This document shows positions 23,574 to 32,152 of a DNA stretch of 38,777 nucleotides, piece after piece (position 1 is the stretch's first letter; the number at the start of each line of letters is the position of its first letter). The notes under the pieces were generated by a model. The model made no database searches. It was not told the origin of the DNA and saw nothing but the letters and a program-made list of their open reading frames with translations. Source of the DNA: JAIVHA01 sp965367295 (GTDB lineage: Bacteria > Pseudomonadota > Gammaproteobacteria > DSM-19610). The stretch covers positions 1 through 38,777 of the forward strand of contig CBDUHN010000035.1 in the NCBI GenBank assembly GCA_965367295.1, given 5' to 3'. The translations under genes were made by a program, and so were the position numbers.

Positions 23574-26132
23574 ATGCGCTGTAGTCTCTGCGTCCTCCTT
23601 TTGCTGTTTTTTTGCAGGGCTAGTGGGGCTAGTTCAGAGTTTCTGCGCAACGGCAGTTTTGATGAATTCTCATCAAATGAAATTGCTCTAGGCTGGCGGG
23701 ATAATAGCGCTTGGGCAGATCTGTCGGTTGAATATCATAAGGATTCCGGCCGAACGGCTGGCTGGTCACAGCATATCATCTGTAAGGATTACCATGCTGG
23801 GGCAGTCCAATTCGTCCAGGCCAGTAAGTCGATTGAGAAGGATAAGATTTACCAAGTAGAGTTCTGGGTGAGGGGAAGACTGGAGTCGCCACTTAAGGTG
23901 CTTTTGCGTGAACGTGGTGGTGGTTATCGTATCTACGCCATACAGGAAGTGAAGGTGGCCGCAGACTGGCGAAAATTCCAGCTGAGGTTGATGCCTAAGA
24001 AGACTGATGACAACGCCTATTTCATGTTTCAGTTTTTTGGTGTAGGTGAGTTGTGGTTTGATGATGTAAGTGTTCGGGTGCTGGATGACGCACCATCAGA
24101 AGCGCTCCGGCCTGGATACAATGTTGTGCGCAATCCCGGCTTTGAAGTCGGCATGAACCACTGGGGAGTGCGGTTTCGAGAGAAAAATAAGAGCGTTTCT
24201 GAATTGCAGGTTGCCGAGCAAGCAACTGCTGAGGTGAAAGGCGGTCAGGGTGGCGATGGGTATTTCTTGAGTGTCAAAGCTTCCGATGGTGCCAGGTACC
24301 GGATTTCTAGCGACTATATCAAGGCCCAGGCCGGCGCAGAATATGTGCTGAGTTTTAAAGCGCGCACTACCTCTAGGCATACAGTGAATGTTGGGCTTAG
24401 TTCAGGGGATTTTGGTAGGCAATCGCAAGTCGTTAAGGGCTTTCCATTGACTGCAGGGTGGCAGCAATATCGTCATCGCTTTATTTTGCCTAAGTCTGCT
24501 ACCAATGACTGGGTGCTGTGGTTTGAGGGGCAGGTGGCGGGTACGCATGACTTTGATTCGATTTCGCTGAGTGCAGGAGAGCCGGATGTAACTCCCTCGG
24601 ATAATCTAATAGCGATTGGTATAGATGCGAATCGAAATGATCGCCTGTATCGGCCTGATGAGTTAGTGAGTCTGACTTTGCGGACCTCTGGGCAAATCGA
24701 AGAAGGCGATGAAGTGACAGTAAACGCCGTAGATTATTATGGCGGTGTTACGCGTGTCGGCATGTGGAACCTGTCTGGAGATGGGGTCAGGGAATGGAAA
24801 TTTGAGCCGGCATTGCCTGGCATGGGCTTTTTTCGCTTGACTGCCAGTATAAAAAGAGAGGGGGAAGTGATAGCGGAGTCCTCGATTGCGATTGGTAGAT
24901 TGATTACCGTAACCTCCGGTTCCCGATTGGATACACCCTTTGGGGGTCACGATCATTTATCTACGGTAGAACTGGATAAACTGGAGCGGCTCGGGGCGAA
25001 ATGGATTCGTCTTCACCCGCCGAATACAACAAAATGGTGGGTTGTAGAACCTCGTCCAGGGGAATGGAACTTTGATGTGGAGTTGCTTAAACAAGCCAAG
25101 CAGGCAGGATTCAGCTTTCTCGGCATTCTGGGTGGGCCGCCAGCATGGGCGAGTAGTGCTCCAAAATCGGATATAAAGAATGCTTCTGCATACCCGCCCA
25201 GGACCCTGGAGTCCTGGGAGCGGTATGTCTCGGCTACCGTGGGAGCTTATCGTGGAATCATCGATCACTGGGAAGTATGGAATGAACCTGATAGTGGTGG
25301 TTTTTTCAAGCTTCCAGGTTCAGATGCATGGGAGCGTAAAGCCGAGAAGTATGTTGAACTGCTTGCAGTGGCTTACCGTGCCGCGAAACAGGCAAATCCT
25401 GAAGCGATGATCCTTGGGGTGGGTGCTAGCCATGCGCCTCCAGTGCGGTGGACAAGTGCGGTTCTGAAAGCAGGTGGCTATCCGTATTTCGATATCCTGT
25501 CATTTCATTCCTATCCTCATGGCAAGCGCTTCAATGCTGCCGACTCCATGGTTGGCAAATATATAGACGACCTGGTTGCGGTATTGAGCGCTAATGGTCA
25601 GCCATTGAAGCCCATATGGGAGACAGAAAGTGGGGTTGAGCAATCCGTTCCTATGTTCACTCATGGAGATGACGAGAACTTTAAGCAAGGTTATGACGAC
25701 GACGAAACTGTTCAGTATGTAATAGGCAAATATCTCACTTTATTGCAGAAGGGAGTTGAGCGCTGGTTCTACTACTCACTAGGCAGTGCGCATCGTCCGG
25801 ATAGGCGGCTTGGGTATAGTCTGTTTGAATGGGAGGGGAGTCCGCGTCCCGCCGCGATAGCCTATGGCGTACTTAGTGCAATGCTGAATGGAACTCATTT
25901 CAGCGAGGCCGATGAACCGCTGGAAGGCGTGAAGCGATTCGGATTTCGTGGTGAAGGCAGAACTGTGAATGTTTGGTTGCCGGTATCTGGAAAGACTGCT
26001 TCATGTGTGCCGGCCACCCATGACACGGAGGCATTTGGCGTCATGGGTGACATCAGACATCCGATAGCATGCAAGGAGGGGAGGGGTTTTCCTTTGTCGA
26101 ACGGAGCAGTCTATCAAGTTCAAGTCCAGTAA
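23574..26132 (+). CDS. Secreted glycoside hydrolase (clan GH-A, GH39/PslG-like) with CBM-like domains
   Basis: An 852-aa exported protein. MRCSLCVLLLLFFCRASGAS looks like a signal peptide. Two beta-sandwich domains resembling CBM4/9 follow (starting LRNGSFDE and VRNPGFEVGMNHW), then an Ig-like linker (about 365-455) and a TIM barrel from about 470. The barrel has the acid/base Glu571 in WEVWNEPDSG and the probable nucleophile Glu685 in IWETESG, as in clan GH-A retaining enzymes such as PslG of the Pseudomonas Psl locus. It would trim or cleave the exported polymer or polymer left in the periplasm. The start at 23574 is chosen for the signal peptide; the frame is open to 23514 inside the methyltransferase gene. 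Confidence 0.82.
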   Translation: MRCSLCVLLLLFFCRASGASSEFLRNGSFDEFSSNEIALGWRDNSAWADLSVEYHKDSGRTAGWSQHIICKDYHAGAVQFVQASKSIEKDKIYQVEFWVRGRLESPLKVLLRERGGGYRIYAIQEVKVAADWRKFQLRLMPKKTDDNAYFMFQFFGVGELWFDDVSVRVLDDAPSEALRPGYNVVRNPGFEVGMNHWGVRFREKNKSVSELQVAEQATAEVKGGQGGDGYFLSVKASDGARYRISSDYIKAQAGAEYVLSFKARTTSRHTVNVGLSSGDFGRQSQVVKGFPLTAGWQQYRHRFILPKSATNDWVLWFEGQVAGTHDFDSISLSAGEPDVTPSDNLIAIGIDANRNDRLYRPDELVSLTLRTSGQIEEGDEVTVNAVDYYGGVTRVGMWNLSGDGVREWKFEPALPGMGFFRLTASIKREGEVIAESSIAIGRLITVTSGSRLDTPFGGHDHLSTVELDKLERLGAKWIRLHPPNTTKWWVVEPRPGEWNFDVELLKQAKQAGFSFLGILGGPPAWASSAPKSDIKNASAYPPRTLESWERYVSATVGAYRGIIDHWEVWNEPDSGGFFKLPGSDAWERKAEKYVELLAVAYRAAKQANPEAMILGVGASHAPPVRWTSAVLKAGGYPYFDILSFHSYPHGKRFNAADSMVGKYIDDLVAVLSANGQPLKPIWETESGVEQSVPMFTHGDDENFKQGYDDDETVQYVIGKYLTLLQKGVERWFYYSLGSAHRPDRRLGYSLFEWEGSPRPAAIAYGVLSAMLNGTHFSEADEPLEGVKRFGFRGEGRTVNVWLPVSGKTASCVPATHDTEAFGVMGDIRHPIACKEGRGFPLSNGAVYQVQVQ

Positions 26133-26585
26133 GGTTGACTCTTTTTGGTGATGATGGTTGTTGTGCGGCACTATACCGGTGTCGTTGTGTGATGCGACGT
26201 AACTAGAATACAGCAGTATAAAAAATCAATTTCCTTTGTAAGGATCGCTAAATAATGTCATGAGCTTGCAAGGTGTTGTTCTTAATCGTCGAGCCGAATA
26301 AGTGCTTCCAGGAAATGCGTTGTTAGCCAGGATTCAATCTACGCCACTCGATACGAAAATTGATTCATGCTGCTATGGCGGCTTGCAATTTCTTGGTGTA
26401 GCCATATACCCTGCGTTTTCGAATGGATGCGGAATGCAATAAAAATTAATTCAACTTATTGAATATGCATGGTAATTGTGTTGAATCGTTGAGTGTGAAC
26501 ATTGAGTTTCCTGGTGTTTATGTGGGTCTTTTCGGTGTAGTAGCCTGGTTCTTGCGTGAATAGCCTGAGTATCCTTTGCTGATGC
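26133..26585. other. A/T-richer intergenic region before the exosortase gene
   Basis: I see no gene in these 453 nt. The sequence is clearly poorer in GC than the flanking genes and carries no repeat shared with the rest of the window. It probably holds the promoter for xrtD and downstream genes. I looked for a GG-N10-GC sigma-54 element and found none with both halves acceptable. A short reverse-strand frame ending near 26366 was considered and dropped. Confidence 0.4.
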
Positions 26586-26636
26586 ATGAGGCAATTTCTA
26601 ACGACGTGGGACAAACTGCGGAACATTAAAGTCGAT

Positions 26637-28208
26637 ATGGATAAGAATGCAATAGTGTGGAGAGAGGGGCCTGTCATCTGGCTGTTGCTTGTGGTTGGCT
26701 TGTTCGGTGCCGGGTGGGCCTATTTTGGCGGCATCCAGGAATTGATTAGAATATGGGGGGTAAAAGAAGAGTATAGCTACGGCTATCTGATCCCCTTCAT
26801 TACTGCGTTCCTGGTCTGGCAAAGAAAAGATCGCTTGCAACAGCAGTCCTTCCAGGGTTCCTGGTGGGGTGTAGCCGTCGTAGTTCTCGCGATTTTATTG
26901 TTCGCCCTGGGACGCCTGAGCACCCTTTTCCTTATTGAGCAGATTTCGCTGGTTATCCTGGTGGCGGGAGTCGCCCTGGCGCTGATGGGATGGTTAGCGT
27001 TCAAGATTATCGCGGTTCCCCTGCTGTTGCTGTTCTTTATGATCCCGCTGCCGCAGTTCTTCCTTACCGAGATTTCCCAGCGGCTGCAGTTTTTGTCCTC
27101 CGAAATCGGTGTGGCGGTAATCCGCCTGTTCGATATCAGTGTTTATCTTGAGGGCAATGTGATTGACCTTGGGACATACAAGCTCCAGGTGGTCGAGGCT
27201 TGTAGCGGCCTCCGGTATCTGTTCCCGCTTATGACCCTGGGCTTTATTGCGGCCTATTTTTTCAATGGGAAGATGTGGAAGCGTGCCGTGATCTTCCTGT
27301 CCACTATCCCGATAACCGTGCTCATGAACAGCTTCCGCATCGGTGTGATCGGGGTAATGGTGGAGTACTGGGGGCAATCCATGGCCGAGGGTTTCCTGCA
27401 TGACTTCGAAGGCTGGGTAGTATTTATGGCCTGCACCGCATTGCTAGTGCTGGAGATGTGGGTTCTGTCCAGGATTGGCAGCGACAGGCTGCCTTTGCGC
27501 GAGGCTTTCGGTATCGATTTTCCTGAGCCGGCAGATAAGGATGCCAGGGTGGAATGCCGATCGTTAACGGCTCCTTTTGTTCTGAGTGGCACCCTGGTGG
27601 TGATGACCGCAGTCGCGGTGACCGTAATGCCGGAGCGCCAGGAGATCACGCCGGAGCGCATGGATTTTGTCGAATTTCCCAGGACTCTGCCTGGCTGGCA
27701 AGGGAAAAATGATACCCTCGAAGGCATCGTTCTGGATGAGTTGCGCCTGACGGATTACCTGCTGGCGGATTATGTTTCGACGACGGGTGATCGGGTGAAT
27801 TTATATGTCGCCTATTATGCCAGCCAGCGCCAGGGAGAGTCGGCGCATTCACCGCGGACCTGCCTACCGGGCGGCGGCTGGAAAATGAAAACCCTTACCC
27901 AGCAGAAACTCGATGGCGTGGAAGTGGCTGGCAAACCCCTGGTGGTCAATCGCGCGCTCATCCAGAAAGGTGAATATAAACAGTTGGTGTATTACTGGTT
28001 CCAGCAGCGGGGCCGGATTATTACCAATGAATATCTCGTGAAATGGTTTATCTTCTGGGATTCGCTGACCCGCCATCGTTCGGATGGTGCCCTCGTGCGG
28101 CTGGTGCACTTTATGCCGCCGGGTACTGACGAGGCGGATGCCGATAGGGTGCTGACGGGGTTTGCAGCTGAAGCCGTGCAGCAACTCGACGCGTTTATTC
28201 CAGAATAA
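26637..28208 (+). CDS. xrtD: Exosortase XrtD-type, fused to EpsI domain
   Basis: A 523-aa fusion. The N-terminal part (about 1-290) is a multi-spanning exosortase that cleaves C-terminal sorting signals of exported proteins. Catalytic residues: Cys189 in VEACSGLRYL, Arg234 in MNSFRIG, and His255 in LHDFEGW. The C-terminal part (about 300-523) is an EpsI-like domain with VAYYASQRQGESAHSPRTCL-type sequence, PGGGWKM and LVYYWFQQRGR. Exosortases with this fusion include XrtD, whose substrates end in a VPLPA-type signal; assignment to XrtD rests on architecture. The frame is open from ATG 26586, but neither start has a good ribosome site; MDKNAIVWREGPVIW is the more natural beginning. No substrate protein is in the window. 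Confidence 0.85.
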   Translation: MDKNAIVWREGPVIWLLLVVGLFGAGWAYFGGIQELIRIWGVKEEYSYGYLIPFITAFLVWQRKDRLQQQSFQGSWWGVAVVVLAILLFALGRLSTLFLIEQISLVILVAGVALALMGWLAFKIIAVPLLLLFFMIPLPQFFLTEISQRLQFLSSEIGVAVIRLFDISVYLEGNVIDLGTYKLQVVEACSGLRYLFPLMTLGFIAAYFFNGKMWKRAVIFLSTIPITVLMNSFRIGVIGVMVEYWGQSMAEGFLHDFEGWVVFMACTALLVLEMWVLSRIGSDRLPLREAFGIDFPEPADKDARVECRSLTAPFVLSGTLVVMTAVAVTVMPERQEITPERMDFVEFPRTLPGWQGKNDTLEGIVLDELRLTDYLLADYVSTTGDRVNLYVAYYASQRQGESAHSPRTCLPGGGWKMKTLTQQKLDGVEVAGKPLVVNRALIQKGEYKQLVYYWFQQRGRIITNEYLVKWFIFWDSLTRHRSDGALVRLVHFMPPGTDEADADRVLTGFAAEAVQQLDAFIPE

Positions 28209-28252
28209 TTACATGAACGCGTACCTGGTGATTCGATCATTATAAAAGGCTG

Positions 28253-29902
28253 ATGATATTGTCGGAATTTATCCCTACCTTTGTCGTGATCTTTATGGTT
28301 GCGCTGGCGGTGAGCATGGCGCTCATTCCGGTTATGATCCGCCTTGCCCCGCGTATTGGCATGATTGATAAGCCCGATGCGCGCAAGGTTCACGTGCAGC
28401 CGATTCCCCGCGCAGGCGGGGTTGGCCTAGTGGTCGGTGCTCTGCTACCGATGCTTATTGTCTTGCCCTTGTCGGATGCCATGATCAGCTATTACCTCGG
28501 TGCATTGATCCTGCTGATTTTCGGGGCATGGGATGATATCGCCGAGCTCGGCCACTATCCGAAATTCATCGGCCAGTTTGTGGCCGCGATCCTGGTGGTG
28601 TATTTCGGTGGCGTGTACGTTGAATCCTTTCCGTTCATGGGGATGGAGGTGCTGTCGCCCGCAATCGGCAAGCCATTCACGGTGATTGCCCTGGTAGGGA
28701 TGATCAATGCCATCAATCACTCCGACGGTCTGGATGGTCTGGCCGGCGGTGAATCCCTGATGAGTCTGGGAGGCATCCTGTTTCTAGCCTCGCAGGCCTC
28801 CGGGTATGAAACCATGGTAATGTCGGTGGCGGTCATGGGCGGCGTGTTCGGTTTTCTGCGCTTCAATTCCCATCCGGCGCGGGTATTCATGGGGGATGGT
28901 GGTAGTCAGTTCCTGGGATTTTCGCTGGGCGTGCTTGCCGTGCTCCTGACCCAACGGGATAGCCCCGCGCTCAGTCCCGCCCTGCCATTGCTGCTGCTGG
29001 GGTTGCCGATCGCAGATATTCTCGTGGTTTTCTGGAAGCGCGCCCGCGCTGGCGGCAGTTGGTTCAAGGCAACCAAAAATCATGTGCATCATCGTCTGCT
29101 GGAAATCGGTTTCCATCATTACGAGTCGGTCACCGTCATCTACACCATTCAGGCTGTGCTGGTCTTCGTCGCGGTAACCGTGCCCTATGCGGCCGATGGT
29201 CTACTGATCATGATCTACCTGGGGGTCTGCGTCGCGCTCTTCATCCTGTTGGGCCGGGCGGAAAAGACCGGCTGGAAGATGCACGCGGCGGGTGATCCAG
29301 GCCGTATCGAGCGTTTCCTGATGCAATGCCGGGATAACCCGGCTATGTGGGTGATCCCGAAACAGGTTGTGGCAACAGCCGTGTCGTTATTTATGCTGGT
29401 GGGTGCAGTCACTGCCAGTAAGGTGCCCGTTGATTTGGCGCTGTTTGCTGCCCTCCTGGGAGTGTTGCTCCTCATTCGCCTGACCCTGGGGTACCGGGTC
29501 TGGTTTTTGTTGCTGCGTCTGCTGGTGTTCATGGCAATCGCATTGATGGTATACCTGTTCCGAACCTACCCGGTGGATGATGTCACCTGGCTTACTGTGG
29601 CGGAGTATGTCTTCTATGGCTGGCTGGTACTGATGTTGATCATCAGTGTGCGTATGGTCGGGCAGGCCCAGTTCCGGGTGACACCGCTGGATTATCTGGT
29701 GGTGCTGATTGTGCTGGCCCTGGCATTGTTGCCGGAGGAAATGCTCCAGGGGGGCGGCTTGGTCGAAATGGCATTGCATGCCATTATCCTGTTCTATGGG
29801 GCAGAACTGGCAATGCGCCAGATGCGCTCACGGTGGAATTTCTTCACCGGTTCGATCCTGGCGGCATTGATGATCGTGGCGATCCGCGGGGGAATGGGCT
29901 AG
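28253..29902 (+). CDS. WecA/MraY-family polyprenyl-phosphate sugar-1-phosphate transferase, long form
   Basis: A 549-aa polytopic membrane enzyme that would start the repeat unit by moving a sugar 1-phosphate onto undecaprenyl phosphate. Family motifs: HVQPIPRAGGVGL, FGAWDDIAELGHYPKFIGQ, NAINHSDGLDGLAGG, VFMGDGGSQFLGF and KNHVHHRLLE. The core ends near residue 320. About 230 further residues contain five or six more hydrophobic segments, which the common 320-360-aa WecA proteins lack. The start is ATG 28253, or TTG 28259, which is better spaced from AAAGG (28246-28250). It follows xrtD by 44 nt. Confidence 0.86.
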   Translation: MILSEFIPTFVVIFMVALAVSMALIPVMIRLAPRIGMIDKPDARKVHVQPIPRAGGVGLVVGALLPMLIVLPLSDAMISYYLGALILLIFGAWDDIAELGHYPKFIGQFVAAILVVYFGGVYVESFPFMGMEVLSPAIGKPFTVIALVGMINAINHSDGLDGLAGGESLMSLGGILFLASQASGYETMVMSVAVMGGVFGFLRFNSHPARVFMGDGGSQFLGFSLGVLAVLLTQRDSPALSPALPLLLLGLPIADILVVFWKRARAGGSWFKATKNHVHHRLLEIGFHHYESVTVIYTIQAVLVFVAVTVPYAADGLLIMIYLGVCVALFILLGRAEKTGWKMHAAGDPGRIERFLMQCRDNPAMWVIPKQVVATAVSLFMLVGAVTASKVPVDLALFAALLGVLLLIRLTLGYRVWFLLLRLLVFMAIALMVYLFRTYPVDDVTWLTVAEYVFYGWLVLMLIISVRMVGQAQFRVTPLDYLVVLIVLALALLPEEMLQGGGLVEMALHAIILFYGAELAMRQMRSRWNFFTGSILAALMIVAIRGGMG

Positions 29903-29987
29903 AGGGTGACCCGGTGCAGGCATTGGTTGGGTAGGCACGATGTCATAAACAATCGATTGATAATCATTTTGTAATGGGAAATTGAGG

Positions 29988-31079
29988 ATGAAGAAAAAAA
30001 CAGCATTGATCACCGGCATAACCGGACAGGATGGTGCCTATCTGGCGGAACTGCTGCTCAAGAAAGGCTATGAAGTACATGGCATCAAGCGCCGTGCATC
30101 GTCTTTCAATACCGACCGAATTGATCATTTATACAAAGACCCCCATGACACAGGCCGGAAATTCATCCTGCATTATGGTGATCTTACCGATTCCACCAAC
30201 CTGATCCGCATTATCCAGGAAGTGCAGCCGGACGAGATATATAACCTCGCGGCCCAGAGTCATGTGGCGGTCTCCTTCGAAACGCCAGAGTACACTGCGA
30301 ACTGCGACGCCTTGGGCACCCTGCGCCTGCTGGAAGCGATCCGTATTCTGGGTCTGGAGAAAAAGACCCGCTTTTACCAGGCCTCCACCAGTGAACTATT
30401 CGGCAAGGTGCAGGAGGTTCCGCAAAAGGAGACCACGCCTTTCTATCCGCGCAGCCCCTATGCCGTGGCCAAGATGTATTCCTACTGGATCTGCGTGAAC
30501 TATCGCGAGGCCTATGGCATCTATGCCTGTAATGGCATTTTATTCAACCATGAATCCCCTATTCGTGGTGAGACCTTCGTAACCCGCAAGATCACTCGCG
30601 CCGTGGCACGCATCAAGCTGGGTCTGCAGGACAAGCTGTACCTTGGCAACCTGGATTCCAAGCGTGACTGGGGGCATGCCAAGGATTACGTGAAGATGCA
30701 GTGGTTGATGCTGCAGCAGGATGAGCCCGAGGACTTCTGTATCTCCACGGGGGTTCAGCACTCCGTGCGTGATTTCGTGGATGCAGCATTCGACGAAGTG
30801 GGTATCTCTGTGCGCTGGGAAGGTTCGGGAATCGACGAGCAGGGGATTGACGAAAAAACAGGCAAGGTCCTGGTGCAGGTCGATCCACGTTATTTCCGCC
30901 CTACCGAAGTGGAGACCTTGCTGGGGGATTCCAGTAAAGCCGAGCAGAAGCTGGGGTGGAAGCCTGAGATTTCGTTGGGCGAGATGGTGGCTGAAATGGT
31001 GCGTGAAGATCTCAAGATCGCTGAACGGGATGAGCTCTGCAAACGCGAAGGGTTTACTGTCTTCGACTATAACGAATGA
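29988..31079 (+). CDS. gmd: GDP-mannose 4,6-dehydratase
   Basis: A 363-aa extended short-chain dehydrogenase that converts GDP-D-mannose to GDP-4-keto-6-deoxy-mannose, the first step to GDP-L-fucose. Motifs: the NADP-binding ALITGITGQDGAYLAELLL, KRRASSFNTDRIDHLY, the YxxxK pair Tyr158/Lys162 in YAVAKMYSYW, and RDWGHAKDYV with RPTEVETLLGD near the end. The length is that of Gmd. ATG 29988 gives the classical MKKKTALITG start; TTG 29982 is in frame just upstream. fcl follows after 84 nt, completing the GDP-fucose pathway. Confidence 0.97.
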   Translation: MKKKTALITGITGQDGAYLAELLLKKGYEVHGIKRRASSFNTDRIDHLYKDPHDTGRKFILHYGDLTDSTNLIRIIQEVQPDEIYNLAAQSHVAVSFETPEYTANCDALGTLRLLEAIRILGLEKKTRFYQASTSELFGKVQEVPQKETTPFYPRSPYAVAKMYSYWICVNYREAYGIYACNGILFNHESPIRGETFVTRKITRAVARIKLGLQDKLYLGNLDSKRDWGHAKDYVKMQWLMLQQDEPEDFCISTGVQHSVRDFVDAAFDEVGISVRWEGSGIDEQGIDEKTGKVLVQVDPRYFRPTEVETLLGDSSKAEQKLGWKPEISLGEMVAEMVREDLKIAERDELCKREGFTVFDYNE

Positions 31080-31100
31080 CGTAGTCGGGATGGAATGCCT

Positions 31101-31125
31101 GCAGGTGTGAATGAATTCGCACCTG
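31101..31125. repeat. Dispersed palindromic repeat, copy 3 (family A)
   Basis: A nearly perfect inverted repeat with arms GCAGGTGTGAAT and ATTCGCACCTG, in the gap between gmd and fcl. It is the third copy of the palindrome at 262-284 and 1727-1752, one base changed in the left arm. It lies inside a probable gmd-fcl transcript, where it would form a hairpin in the mRNA. Confidence 0.65.
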
Positions 31126-31163
31126 GAGGCTTCCGGCAAGCGGGGGAATCATGGGTTCTATCA

Positions 31164-32117
31164 ATGAATAAAGATGACAAGATTTATGTGGCGGGCCACC
31201 GCGGCCTGGTAGGGTCAGCCATCGTTCGGCAGCTGGAAAAAAACGGCTATAACAACCTTCTCCTGCGGCGTAGTGCGGAGCTCGATCTGCGCGAGCAGGC
31301 CGCGGTGCGCGAGTTCTTCGCTCAGGAAAAGCCGGATGTGGTCATTCTGGCTGCAGCCAAGGTGGGCGGGATACTGGCCAATGACACGTATCCTGCTGAG
31401 TTTATCTATGACAACCTGATGATGGAGACGAATGTGGTTCATTCGTCCTATCTGTCAGGGGTTGGGAAATTGCTCGCCCTGGGGAGTACCTGCATCTATC
31501 CCAAGTTGGCCGAACAGCCGTTGAAGGAAGAATCGCTGCTTTCTGGGCCATTGGAGCCAACCAATGAGTGGTATGCGGTAGCGAAGATTGCCGGCATCAA
31601 GCTTTGCCAGGCGTATCGGCGGCAGTATGGATGCGATTTTATTTCCGCCATGCCTACCAACCTGTATGGTCCGGGAGACAATTTCGACCTGGAAAAATCC
31701 CACGTCATGCCGGCCCTGATCCGTAAGTTCCATGATGCCAAAGAGCAGGGGGCATCCGAAGTAGTGGTATGGGGTTCCGGCAGTCCTTTGCGGGAGTTTC
31801 TGCATGTGGACGATTGCGCGGCGGCATGCCTGTTTCTCATGGAGAACTATAGCGGCGCTGATATTGTGAATATCGGGGTTGGAGAGGATATCTCCATCAA
31901 GGATCTTGCCCTGCTGGTGAAGAAGGTGGTCGGCTTTGATGGACAGTTGACCTTTGATGCCAGCAAGCCCGATGGGACGCCACGCAAACTGGTGGATGTG
32001 TCGAGGATTAATGGTCTTGGCTGGCGCGCGTCGATTGCGCTTGAGGATGGGGTGCGGCAAACCTATCAATGGTACCTGGATAATATCGAGCGGCAACAGG
32101 TGCGTGGTCTTGCCTGA
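31164..32117 (+). CDS. fcl: GDP-L-fucose synthase
   Basis: A 317-aa epimerase/reductase that turns GDP-4-keto-6-deoxy-mannose into GDP-L-fucose. NADP-binding motif VAGHRGLVGSAIVRQL, the characteristic AAAKVGGI, catalytic Ser108 in GSTCIYP, and Tyr137/Lys141 in WYAVAKIAG are present, with SHVMPALIRKFHDAK and LREFLHVDD further on. The frame is open to 31095, across repeat copy 3, but ATG 31164 gives the family N-terminus. It forms a functional pair with gmd and supplies GDP-fucose to one of the glycosyltransferases of the locus. Confidence 0.96.
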   Translation: MNKDDKIYVAGHRGLVGSAIVRQLEKNGYNNLLLRRSAELDLREQAAVREFFAQEKPDVVILAAAKVGGILANDTYPAEFIYDNLMMETNVVHSSYLSGVGKLLALGSTCIYPKLAEQPLKEESLLSGPLEPTNEWYAVAKIAGIKLCQAYRRQYGCDFISAMPTNLYGPGDNFDLEKSHVMPALIRKFHDAKEQGASEVVVWGSGSPLREFLHVDDCAAACLFLMENYSGADIVNIGVGEDISIKDLALLVKKVVGFDGQLTFDASKPDGTPRKLVDVSRINGLGWRASIALEDGVRQTYQWYLDNIERQQVRGLA

Positions 32118-32152
32118 TTGGCTGAGAATGAAATGGGGTTAGGAGGAAAACC

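Noticed and set aside
26366..26445. Short reverse-strand frame ending in YTKKLQAAIAA near 26366
   Set aside because: Only about 26 codons, with a stop just upstream and no start with ribosome site; it could be the tail of a lost gene, but I cannot recognise a family.
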